Assembly: GCF_008386635.1 (NCBI RefSeq)
Contig: NZ_VUOE01000002.1
Span: 682,001 to 746,000, forward strand
Source: Maribacter flavus
GTDB lineage: Bacteria > Bacteroidota > Bacteroidia > Flavobacteriales > Flavobacteriaceae
Direction of reading: 5' to 3'
Length of the DNA: 64,000 nt
Of the stretch, positions 54,837-63,119 are shown one piece after another; positions within the stretch are counted from its first letter, which is position 1; each line of letters starts with the position of its first letter. Position numbers and translations under genes: made by a program. The notes beneath the pieces are model-generated. The model did no database searches. It worked only from the letters and a program-made list of their open reading frames with translations, and was not told the origin of the DNA.

Positions 54837-57008
54837 ATGGCCAAAATTCATTCTAAAACCTTACAGGATCTCGAGTTCCCCAAAGTTTTGCAACAGATTT
54901 CCATAAGATGTAACACTGCCCTGGGAAAAGAGGCGTCGTTAGAAATAGCACCTTTGGGCAATGCATCCCTTATGACGCATTCTTTGGGTATGACATCCGA
55001 GTATCTTTCTTCCATCGTAAGCGAGAACAGTATCCCAAATCATGGTTTTGATAGTATCAATGGTGAGTTGCGACTATTGAAAATTGAAAATACAACTTTG
55101 GAGCTTCAAGGTTTCAAGCGTATCGCCCATATTTGCGATACGGTGTTGGCACATCAGAAATTTTTCAAAAAATTCCAGGAGTACTATCCCCTGCTGCATG
55201 ATTTTGCCTTGGAATTGGAACCCAATAAAGAGATTCCGGAACTTGTAAATGATGTTATAGACCGATTTGGCGAGATAAAGGACAATGCCTCCGAGGACCT
55301 ATTACGCATCCGAAGACAGATGAACCAAGTTAGGGGAAAAATAAGTCAAAGTTTTGGCAATGCGCTAGCCACTTACCAATCTTCCGACTATCTGGATGAA
55401 ATACGGGAGTCGGTAGTAGAGAACCGGCGCGTATTGGCCGTTAAGGCGATGTACCGTAAAAAGGTGCGCGGTGCGGTCATGGGGACCTCAAAAACGGGAA
55501 GTATCGTGTACATTGAACCCGAAGCCGCTTTAAAGTACAGTAGGGAACTCAACAATCTTGAGTTTGACGAAAAGGAGGAAATACAACGGATCTTGAATCG
55601 TTTGACAAGTCAAATCCGGCCATTTAGAGCTCTTTTAAGCGATTATCAGGATTATCTGACCCAAATAGATGTTACTGCGGCTAAAGCGAAGTACGCGCAG
55701 GATATCAATGCTCTTTTGCCTAAATTGAATGAAGCGCGGAGATTGTATCTACGGGATGCCTTCCACCCTCTTCTTTTTCTTAGTAATAAGCGAAAGGGGG
55801 AGAAAACTTTTCCCCAAACCATCGAACTACATGCCGAGAATAGGATCATCGTGATTTCCGGACCCAATGCGGGCGGTAAAAGTATTACCCTAAAGACTAT
55901 AGGACTATTGCAAGTAATGCTTCAGAGCGGACTTTTGATCCCTGTACATGAACGAAGCGAAGTCTGCTTTTTCGATAAAATATTAACCGATATAGGAGAT
56001 AATCAATCCATTGAAAATCATTTAAGTACGTACAGTTACCGACTTAAAAACATGAACCAGTTCTTAAAACGTTGCAATGAAAGCACCTTGTTCCTGATCG
56101 ACGAGTTTGGAACAGGTAGTGACCCGGAACTGGGCGGTGCCTTGGCGGAAACCTTTTTGGAAGTGTTTTATGAACGGGGCTCTTACGGGGTCATTACCAC
56201 CCATTATGCCAATTTGAAAGCATTGGCCAATGAACTGCCGCACGCAACCAATGCCAACATGCTTTTTGACAGTAAGACCCTAGAACCGACATTCCAGTTA
56301 ATCTTGGGTCAGGCAGGAAGCTCCTTTACCTTTGAGGTGGCACAAAAAAATGGCATCCCCTACTCGCTTATCAACAAGGCCAAAAAGAAAATCGAGCGCG
56401 GGAAGGTCAGGTTTGATGCTACCATTGCCAAATTACAGAAGGAACGCAGTAAAATGGCGGAAACGGGCTCCAAGCTTAAAGAAGAAGAAGCCAAGGCACG
56501 TGAAGAGGCGGAACGATTGGAAAAATTGAATGCCAAGATAAAGTCCAAATTGGAAAACTACCAGGAGCTGTACGACCATGACCAGCGTATGATCCAGTTG
56601 GGCAACAAAGTAAATATTGCTGCGGACAAATATTTCCAGAACAACAAAAAGAGACCCTTGATTTCCGAGTTACTGCGGATTGTGGAAACAGAAAATAGTA
56701 AGCGCAAGAAGAAATCGGCTGCGGAGGCCAAAAAGGAACGGGCCAAGCAGGCCAAGGTAGCGCAAGAAGTCCAAAAGGAGGTCAAGGTGATTCGGGAGAA
56801 AAAGAAAGTAGAAAAGAAAAAGGCCATCCAAAAGGAAAAAAGCAAACCCAAACCTGTTTTTAAGGTGGGCGATCGGGTACGAATGTTTGACGGAAAGGCC
56901 GTTGGCACCATAGATTCCCTGGAAAAAGGAAAAGCCATTGTCAATTATGGCATGTTTACCACGAACGTAAGTGTGGACCAGTTAGATTTGGTAGAAAAGT
57001 CGAAATAG
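54837..57008 (+). CDS. MutS2 family protein lacking a Smr domain
   Basis: 723 residues. MutS core/clamp-like region, then the ABC-type ATPase: Walker A GPNAGGKS (342-349), DEFGTGSDPELGG, THYANLKALANEL, with a long basic coiled coil (about 515-660) and a C-terminal KOW-like domain (FKVGDRVRMFDGKAVGTI). MutS2 usually ends with a Smr nuclease domain; here the protein ends 20 residues after the KOW-like part and nothing resembling Smr follows, so the loss is a trait of the gene and not a frameshift. MutS2 acts on branched DNA or rescues collided ribosomes; without Smr the cleavage step is doubtful. Confidence 0.9.
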   Translation: MAKIHSKTLQDLEFPKVLQQISIRCNTALGKEASLEIAPLGNASLMTHSLGMTSEYLSSIVSENSIPNHGFDSINGELRLLKIENTTLELQGFKRIAHICDTVLAHQKFFKKFQEYYPLLHDFALELEPNKEIPELVNDVIDRFGEIKDNASEDLLRIRRQMNQVRGKISQSFGNALATYQSSDYLDEIRESVVENRRVLAVKAMYRKKVRGAVMGTSKTGSIVYIEPEAALKYSRELNNLEFDEKEEIQRILNRLTSQIRPFRALLSDYQDYLTQIDVTAAKAKYAQDINALLPKLNEARRLYLRDAFHPLLFLSNKRKGEKTFPQTIELHAENRIIVISGPNAGGKSITLKTIGLLQVMLQSGLLIPVHERSEVCFFDKILTDIGDNQSIENHLSTYSYRLKNMNQFLKRCNESTLFLIDEFGTGSDPELGGALAETFLEVFYERGSYGVITTHYANLKALANELPHATNANMLFDSKTLEPTFQLILGQAGSSFTFEVAQKNGIPYSLINKAKKKIERGKVRFDATIAKLQKERSKMAETGSKLKEEEAKAREEAERLEKLNAKIKSKLENYQELYDHDQRMIQLGNKVNIAADKYFQNNKKRPLISELLRIVETENSKRKKKSAAEAKKERAKQAKVAQEVQKEVKVIREKKKVEKKKAIQKEKSKPKPVFKVGDRVRMFDGKAVGTIDSLEKGKAIVNYGMFTTNVSVDQLDLVEKSK

Positions 57009-57030
57009 GAATTGATTATCAAGTATATAT

Positions 57031-57052
57031 ATTAAATCGTATACGATTTAAT
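57031..57052. repeat. 22-bp perfect palindrome with AATCGTATACGATT core, copy 4 (intergenic)
   Basis: The core is extended by ATTA on the left and TAAT on the right, giving 22 bp of perfect symmetry, 22 bp after the mutS2 stop. Confidence 0.85.
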
Positions 57053-57077
57053 ATGATGGAGCACCCTGAAATTCTTT

Positions 57078-57127
57078 AAAAAACAGCCGACACCAAGTTG
57101 TTGAATCCCAACTTTGGGTGCCGACTG
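57078..57127 (-). terminator. Terminator of the cytolysin-like gene
   Basis: On the minus strand CAGTCGGCACC pairs with GGTGTCGGCTG (two G-U pairs) around an inner GTTGG/CAAC loop and is followed by TTTTTT, about 20 bp after the stop at 57148. On the plus strand the same stem would have two mismatches, so it works for the minus-strand gene. Confidence 0.8.
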
Positions 57128-57147
57128 CATTTCTCAAAACATAAACG

Positions 57148-58704
57148 CTAATTACAACTAACGGATTGAATCGTATACTCGGTACAAATACCTAGAAATG
57201 TTTTGGAGCAATAGGCTTCATAACACTTTTCACTATTAATGTAATTTAGGTCGAATTCTCCCATGGTTTTCCAAACAAGGTCCCAGTATTGAAATTGTAT
57301 ATGCACATCATGTGCTCCATTTGGCGGGCTCAAGTTGAAGAAAATGTTCTTTTCATCCACTTTTTTCCAATCGGTTTCTTCCGTTGTTTGGGTTCCTCTT
57401 TTCTTATAGGAGAACCTAAAACGAACATCTACTCCAATAGTTTTTCTTAGCCTGGCATTCTTATGAACATACGCATATGTTTGGCATTCTTCCAATCGAT
57501 AATCGGTATTGTACCCCATTTTGGCAATGCGATTATCTTTTAAATATTTAATGGTGTAGGCAATCGGTGCTCCAGGATTGTCCCTGCTGTAAAGGGCTCC
57601 TTCATTTATAACATAATTAAGACCTCCAGATGATGCTACGTCACTTCCGGTAATTACGCGTGAAGCCACTTCTGCATTTCCGCCAATGGTTACCACGTTG
57701 ATAGTGGATTGTTCCAAAATCGATTTGTATTTAGCCTCAACATCTGCATTTACGTCTTTCCCTATACTGGCATACTCCAAGGCGGCATCAAGTTCTACGC
57801 TTGTTTCGGTACTTGTTGTTTCCATACGAACCATGATTATTCTTCCATATTGTACGGAACTGACATAGGCAGGAGGGGAATCGGAGTTCATAAGAGATTT
57901 AACTCTATTTAGGTCTACCTTACTACCAAATACATCTGCAGGCGAATCCGGGGTAACCATGGTTACTTCATAAAAGACCTGTCTGTAAAGTATGGCCGCT
58001 ACTCTTTTTTGAGAGCTGCTATTGTAACTGAATTGCGATTCAAACGAGGAACCGCTTGCCCACTCTACACCTACTCCCAAGTCTAAACTCATCTGTTGGG
58101 ACGTATACGCTGTCGTTGACTCGTAATAGGCGTTGGAGGCAATTTCATAACCTTGAGGAGCAATTTCACTATTCCAATATTCAAGGCCCTCATCCAACGC
58201 GGTTTGAACGGTCCCGTAATCTGGATCATTTATTTCTAGGGTTCCCTTATCACCAATTCCAGGAAGGTCTAAGCGTAATTTCATACCGGCTCTTGCTATT
58301 TGCAGCGGTTGGGGGGCCCCGTCCAACATTTGATCATTACCAATAACCAATGCACCGGGATAAATAACCCCTAATGTTGGGTCAAAAATTGCAACATCTT
58401 CAAAATTTGAGCGAATATTATACTCATTGGTTTTGCATTCTGTAACATTCCCCAGACTGTTATTAGAGTTGTTGCTGACCACTCGGCTCTCTGATCCAGG
58501 TGTGCTTTGGACATTTAAAAGGGCATCTGGGTCATAAGAGAGTCTGGCGATATATGCATTAATACTATCGGCCTCTACACCACTGACACCTCCGTTTTTT
58601 TCCGGGCCATCAATGGTGTCTTTGCTGCAAGAACTGAGGGCAAATAAGAGAATGGCCAATATTAAGGACATTCCGTTCATGTTTTTAAAATTGAATGTTT
58701 TCAT
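57148..58704 (-). CDS. Cholesterol-dependent-cytolysin-like (thiol-activated cytolysin family) lipoprotein
   Basis: 518 residues from ATG at 58704. Signal with lipobox LSSC (Cys26). The mature part matches the thiol-activated cytolysin family along most of its length: INAYIARLSYDPDALLNVQ (about 48-66), GVIYPGALVIGND (112-124), RVAAILYRQVFYEVTMV after the first membrane-hairpin region (234-250), SPADVF, YGRIIMVRMETTS (286-298), the Gly-Gly bend VTIGGNAE (338-345), and LYSRDNPGAPIAYT then LKDN and TDY (371-402). The C-terminal domain (from about 420) has diverged: the tryptophan-rich undecapeptide with its Cys and the cholesterol-binding Thr-Leu pair are absent, and four Cys cluster at the end. 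So pore formation is likely but the receptor is probably not plain cholesterol. Confidence 0.9.
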   Translation of the reverse strand: MKTFNFKNMNGMSLILAILLFALSSCSKDTIDGPEKNGGVSGVEADSINAYIARLSYDPDALLNVQSTPGSESRVVSNNSNNSLGNVTECKTNEYNIRSNFEDVAIFDPTLGVIYPGALVIGNDQMLDGAPQPLQIARAGMKLRLDLPGIGDKGTLEINDPDYGTVQTALDEGLEYWNSEIAPQGYEIASNAYYESTTAYTSQQMSLDLGVGVEWASGSSFESQFSYNSSSQKRVAAILYRQVFYEVTMVTPDSPADVFGSKVDLNRVKSLMNSDSPPAYVSSVQYGRIIMVRMETTSTETSVELDAALEYASIGKDVNADVEAKYKSILEQSTINVVTIGGNAEVASRVITGSDVASSGGLNYVINEGALYSRDNPGAPIAYTIKYLKDNRIAKMGYNTDYRLEECQTYAYVHKNARLRKTIGVDVRFRFSYKKRGTQTTEETDWKKVDEKNIFFNLSPPNGAHDVHIQFQYWDLVWKTMGEFDLNYINSEKCYEAYCSKTFLGICTEYTIQSVSCN

Positions 58705-58998
58705 AATTTTACGGTTTATTGGATTCAACACCTCAAAACTATCTTTCAATCAATGGCTTACCTAATTTTGTCCATGGACAAAGTATGGACAAGTGAAATC
58801 ATATTGGCATAAATTGGGTATGGACATATTGTAAATTGATATTGACTTATTTTTTTTAGAAATCTGATAATCAATATTTTAAATAAATTTATAATTATCT
58901 TTTGACTTCAAATTCATGGACAAAGTATGGACAGGACTGAATTTGAGGTATTTAAGTTTAACTTGTAGTTTCTATATTGATATTTCTCATTTATAACT
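58705..58998. promoter_or_regulatory. Divergent regulatory region with repeated ATGGACA sites
   Basis: The same 19 bp, CATGGACAAAGTATGGACA, occurs at 58773-58791 and 58915-58933. Each holds two ATGGACA heptamers 11 bp apart, one helical turn. A single GTATGGACA lies between them (58818-58826). The first copy also forms a 16-bp palindrome TTTGTCCATGGACAAA (58767-58782). Copy 1 lies 68 bp before the cytolysin start codon and copy 2 lies 65 bp before the regulator start codon. TAGTTTTG on the minus strand (58741-58734) fits the -7 element for the cytolysin gene, with no good -33 partner, as expected for an activated promoter. Confidence 0.7.
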
Positions 58999-60882
58999 AT
59001 GAACTGTATTAAAAATTTAGCGTTTTTTTTGATTTCTATTAATTCACTCCTGTTCTCGCAAGAACCTCTGGTTAAATCGGATAGTCTTGGTGAATTATTA
59101 AAGCTAAGTAAGAGTTACAGGGATAGTGTGGATATTTTGGCTCAAATGGTAGAACATCATATGTATAATGACTCAAGGGAATCCATTGCTCTAGCCAATT
59201 TAATATTAAGTATTAGTAAAAATAACAATTATGGAAATGGACTTTCTGACGGACATTTTCTTAAGGCAAATGCTTATGGAGCATTGCAAATAATGGATAG
59301 TGCCATGCTGAACTATCAAGAGGCCATTAGGTTCTCAAAGCTTTTTGGCAGTAATAGAAATTTGGCCAGTGCTATGGCCAATATAAGTGTTATAGAAGGA
59401 CAAAATGGCAATTATGTAAAAGCTATAAAGCTTATGGATACTGTCGCAAAAATGAACCTTGTAGAAAAGGATTATCTCAATTATGGAGTTACGCTCAATA
59501 ATAGGGCCTACCATTTTTACGAACAAGGAGATTACGTAAACGCCATGAAAGGTTTTAAGGCGGCATTAAATATACTTGATACTATACCGAGGGATATTTT
59601 TCGCCAAGGAGATGTTTATAGAAATATCGCCAAACTCAATTATCAGGAAAAAGATTTTGAAGACGCACTTTCTTATTTAAATAAAGCCAATGATATTTAT
59701 GAAAAAGTTGATGATTACCTATTTCAATCCTATGTTTGGTCGGATATTGGGAATGTCTACTTGGAACTTAAACGGTATGACAATGCTATTGAAAGTTATA
59801 AAAAAGGACTCACCATTTGCGAAGATTACGGTTTTAAGGAATCTAGATCTTTATCTTTAGGCAACTTGGCCATTGCACTTCGGGAACAGGGAAAACTTGA
59901 GGAGGCCCTGAATAGTTTTCATGAATCGACTAAAAACACTGAACATGATGAAAGTATGGCTAACAGAATTGTCCATGAATATCATGTGGGCTATACCCAT
60001 GCCCTTCTTAAAAATAAGGATTCTGCTTTATTTCATCTTAACAGGGCTATTTCTTGGTCAGACTCTTTGGGCCAAGCCAATGAGCTTAAAAATGCGTTGG
60101 AATTTAGGTCAAAATCCTATGCGCTTTGGGGTATGGAAACGAATGCCTTAGAAGATTTACTTAAAATGAATTTTATAAAGGATAGCATCTTCAATACCAA
60201 GAAATCCAAGCAAATAGAACAACTACAAACTTTATATGAAACCGAAAAAAAAGAAGCGGAAATTGCCCTGCAAAAAGAAGAAATCAACACCTTAAATGAA
60301 AAGGCCAAAGTGGATACATTGACCAAAGGGCTCTATGCCGGTGGCATGTTCACCTTTGTGACCGTTTCAGGTTTGTTGTTCTTCGGATTCCGGCAACGTA
60401 TAAAGAAAAACCGCATTGCCAGGGAAAAACAAGAGGCTATCTTCCAACAGGAAATTGAGCACAAACAAAAGGAATTGGCCAGCCAGACCCTGCACTTGGT
60501 TCAAAAGAACACCTTTATCCAGGAACTCATGGAGAACTTGGAAAAAATCAAAAACTCCCCGGAAAAGTTCAAAATGGAGTTTAGGCGTATCGTAATGCTA
60601 TTAAAAAAGGAAAATGCTTCGGATAAGGATTGGGAGGTTTTTAAAAGTTATTTTGCCGATGTCCACAACGACTTCGACCAAAAACTTAAGACTATTTATA
60701 CGGACATCTCAGAGAAGGAAATTCGTCTGGCTGCTTTCCTTCGTATGAACCTTACCACTAAGGAGATCGCAGCAACCTTAAACGTGCTCCCGGATAGTAT
60801 TTTAAAGTCCAAATACCGACTCAAAAAGAAGCTGGGCCTGGACAAGGATACCGACTTGAACCAATTTTTAAACACGCTATGA
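58999..60882 (+). CDS. Membrane-spanning TPR regulator with C-terminal HTH, copy 1
   Basis: 627 residues. Signal peptide-like N-terminus, about nine tetratricopeptide repeats (residues 35-390, e.g. YVNAMKGFKAALNILD, YDNAIESYKKGLTICEDYG), a coiled coil, one transmembrane helix (about 441-462, GLYAGGMFTFVTVSGLLFFG), a cytoplasmic coiled coil and a C-terminal LuxR/GerE-like helix-turn-helix (EIRLAAFLRMNLTTKEIAAT, then LNVLPDSILKSKYRLKKKLG). This fits a one-component regulator with a periplasmic TPR sensor and a cytoplasmic DNA-binding end. Divergent from the cytolysin gene, it overlaps its paralogue by 4 bp. Confidence 0.88.
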   Translation: MNCIKNLAFFLISINSLLFSQEPLVKSDSLGELLKLSKSYRDSVDILAQMVEHHMYNDSRESIALANLILSISKNNNYGNGLSDGHFLKANAYGALQIMDSAMLNYQEAIRFSKLFGSNRNLASAMANISVIEGQNGNYVKAIKLMDTVAKMNLVEKDYLNYGVTLNNRAYHFYEQGDYVNAMKGFKAALNILDTIPRDIFRQGDVYRNIAKLNYQEKDFEDALSYLNKANDIYEKVDDYLFQSYVWSDIGNVYLELKRYDNAIESYKKGLTICEDYGFKESRSLSLGNLAIALREQGKLEEALNSFHESTKNTEHDESMANRIVHEYHVGYTHALLKNKDSALFHLNRAISWSDSLGQANELKNALEFRSKSYALWGMETNALEDLLKMNFIKDSIFNTKKSKQIEQLQTLYETEKKEAEIALQKEEINTLNEKAKVDTLTKGLYAGGMFTFVTVSGLLFFGFRQRIKKNRIAREKQEAIFQQEIEHKQKELASQTLHLVQKNTFIQELMENLEKIKNSPEKFKMEFRRIVMLLKKENASDKDWEVFKSYFADVHNDFDQKLKTIYTDISEKEIRLAAFLRMNLTTKEIAATLNVLPDSILKSKYRLKKKLGLDKDTDLNQFLNTL

Positions 60883-62603
60883 TGCGATATTTTACAATTC
60901 TAATACTAACATTCTCTTTTGCATCGATAATTGCCCAAAACGGTAGCAAAATGAAATTGGATAGCTTGGCCTTCGAAGCTCAAATACTGCGTTACCAGGA
61001 ATCAGTAGAAAAAAATTTAGAAGAGGCTAGACTTATTGCCGATAGCCTAATGCTTAATGCAATTAAACAGAAGGAAATTTATTTTGAAGCCAAGGCATAT
61101 CAACTATTGGGGCATTATTTCTATCTGAAATCGGACTTTCAAAATTCCATCGATAATTGCAAAAAAGCACTAAATCTATTGGAACAGCTTAAAATCCAGG
61201 GTCCCATGCCCAATACACTCAACCAATTAGGAATTTCGCAGAGATACCTAAGCCAATATGACGAGGCTTTGAAATCGCATCAAAAGTCGGCGGAGCTTAA
61301 CGAAAGAATCAATGGAGACCCAATTGATTTGGCAAGAAGCTATTTGAATATGGGCAACCTAATGTTCGATGTTAAAAATTTGAAAGCTTCCAACAAGTAC
61401 TACCAACAAAGCGAAGAAATATGTATAAAATATGGATTGAATGATTTCATCCCTAAATGTTGGGGAAATCTCGCCGCAAATTACCGTTATGAAGGCCAGT
61501 ATGAAAAAGCCCTTGAATATCATCTTAAAAGTATTGCCTTGTTTGAAAAAAACCCAAGTATTGCGCTAACTCGGGAATATAATAACATAGGTGCTGTCTA
61601 TGATGATTTGGAAGATTTTAACGTAGCAAAATCCTACTATTCCAAAGCATTAAGGCATTCTGAAAAATACGGGGAACCACAATTAATAGGGTTAATTTAT
61701 AGAAATCTTGGGGAAATAGCAATGGTCGAGAAAGACTATGGACCGGCGGAAGAATACATTCAAAAATCAATGAACATCGCCAACAACACCCAAAATATAG
61801 AGCGACTCATACGAGGGTATGGAAAGATGGCCGAAATTAAAGCAGCTACCAATAATTTTAAAAGTGCCTATGAGTATAGGACAAAGTATAACCATTTATA
61901 TGACAGCCTTAAAGGAATTGAGGTGACGGAAAGAATAAACAATCTGGAAATTAAATATCAAACCGAAAAGAAAGAAGCAGAGATTGCGCTTCAGGAAGAA
62001 GAAATAAAAACCCTAAGCCAAGAGGTAGAAATCAGCAATCTTAAAAAAGGTCTTTATGCTGGCGGAATGGCTTCTGCTGTTGCCGTTTCTGGACTTTTAT
62101 TCTTTGGCTTTCGGCAGCGAATAAAGAAAAATAGAATTGCAAGGGAAAAACAGGAGGCAATTTATCAACAGGAAATCGAGCACAAACAGAAGGAGCTTAC
62201 AAGCCAGACCCTGCACTTGGTACAAAAGAACACCTTTATACAGGAACTAATGGAAAACTTGGAAAACATCAAAAATTCCCCGGAAAAGTTCAAGATGGAA
62301 TTCCGGCGCATCGTGATGCTATTGAAAAAGGAAAATGCATCGGACAAGGACTGGGAGGTCTTTAAAAGTTATTTTGCCGAAGTCCACAACGACTTCGACC
62401 AAAAACTAAAGACCATTTATCCGGATATATCTGAAAAGGAAATCCGCCTGGCCGCCTTTCTTCGCATGAACCTCACCACCAAGGAAATTGCGGCAACCCT
62501 AAACGTTTTACCGGATAGTATCCTCAAATCCAAGTACCGACTCAAAAAGAAACTGGGCCTGGACAAGGAAACAGATTTGAACCAATTCTTAAATACGTTA
62601 TAA
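60879..62603 (+). CDS. Membrane-spanning TPR regulator with C-terminal HTH, copy 2
   Basis: 574 residues; start overlaps the previous stop (ATGATG). Same architecture as its neighbour: signal peptide (to IIAQ), TPRs (YDEALKSHQKSAELNERI, YEKALEYHLKSIALFEKN, FNVAKSYYSKALRHSEKYG), transmembrane helix at about 388-409, coiled coil and HTH. From VSGLLFF to the end (172 residues) it differs from copy 1 at only six positions, while the TPR halves are widely diverged. So both should bind the same DNA sites but sense different inputs. Confidence 0.88.
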   Translation: MMRYFTILILTFSFASIIAQNGSKMKLDSLAFEAQILRYQESVEKNLEEARLIADSLMLNAIKQKEIYFEAKAYQLLGHYFYLKSDFQNSIDNCKKALNLLEQLKIQGPMPNTLNQLGISQRYLSQYDEALKSHQKSAELNERINGDPIDLARSYLNMGNLMFDVKNLKASNKYYQQSEEICIKYGLNDFIPKCWGNLAANYRYEGQYEKALEYHLKSIALFEKNPSIALTREYNNIGAVYDDLEDFNVAKSYYSKALRHSEKYGEPQLIGLIYRNLGEIAMVEKDYGPAEEYIQKSMNIANNTQNIERLIRGYGKMAEIKAATNNFKSAYEYRTKYNHLYDSLKGIEVTERINNLEIKYQTEKKEAEIALQEEEIKTLSQEVEISNLKKGLYAGGMASAVAVSGLLFFGFRQRIKKNRIAREKQEAIYQQEIEHKQKELTSQTLHLVQKNTFIQELMENLENIKNSPEKFKMEFRRIVMLLKKENASDKDWEVFKSYFAEVHNDFDQKLKTIYPDISEKEIRLAAFLRMNLTTKEIAATLNVLPDSILKSKYRLKKKLGLDKETDLNQFLNTL

Positions 62604-62631
62604 ACCCTTAGGTCTAGTATTAAAGCTGCAT

Positions 62632-62639
62632 TATCTTTG
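62632..62639 (+). promoter_or_regulatory. TAnnTTTG element directly before the DCC family gene
   Basis: TATCTTTG ends 5 bp before the GTG start at 62644, so transcription would begin at or next to the start codon. No clear TTG -33 partner. Confidence 0.45.
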
Positions 62640-62643
62640 TGTT

Positions 62644-63048
62644 GTGGAAAAAGCAAAAAAAATTATTCTATTTGACGGGCTATGCAACGTCTGTAACGGT
62701 TTCGTCCAGTTCGTTATAAAACGGGATCACAAGGATGTTTTTCAGTTTACTTCCTTACAAAGCGATGTGGGCCAACGACTTCTAAAAGAACGAAAAATTG
62801 ACACCACTAAAATTGATTCCGTTGTGCTGATCGAACCGGGAGTGGCTTTTTATATAAAATCCGATGCTGCACTGGAAGTAGGCAAGTCTTTAAAAGGATA
62901 TAGGACAGTTTCTAAAATTTTTCAATTGATTCCCAGTAAAATACGTGATATCGTATACGATTTAATTGCAAAATATAGATACGCATGGTTCGGTAAAAGG
63001 GAAGACTGTATGGTTCCAAGTCCTGAAATCAGGGCCAAATTTCTCTAG
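62644..63048 (+). CDS. DCC (DUF393) family thiol-disulfide oxidoreductase-like protein
   Basis: 134 residues, GTG start; the family motif starts at residue 9, so no later start is possible. ILFDGLCNVCNGFVQFVIKRD holds the D-x-L-C-x-x-C motif of the family (split by one helix), and the pattern KSDAALEVGKSLKGY follows. The fold is thioredoxin-like with a redox-active Cys pair. Physiological partner unknown. A short form of the window's recurring palindrome lies in the gene (62950-62961). The DUF1206 gene follows after 71 bp. Confidence 0.88.
   Translation: MEKAKKIILFDGLCNVCNGFVQFVIKRDHKDVFQFTSLQSDVGQRLLKERKIDTTKIDSVVLIEPGVAFYIKSDAALEVGKSLKGYRTVSKIFQLIPSKIRDIVYDLIAKYRYAWFGKREDCMVPSPEIRAKFL
62950..62961. 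repeat. 12-bp version of the palindrome, copy 5 (inside the DCC family gene)
   Basis: ATCGTATACGAT (one flanking base differs from the other copies); coding I-V-Y-D, in a third frame. Confidence 0.75.
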
Positions 63049-63119
63049 TTATTTCGATTGGATTAACAACCATAGCTTACAAGTTACATTTTCTGGATTA
63101 AATATGGAAACTTGTAAAC

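Noticed and set aside
57148-58704. MACPF-domain protein
   Set aside because: The motifs follow the CDC (thiol-activated cytolysin) family and not the MACPF signature.
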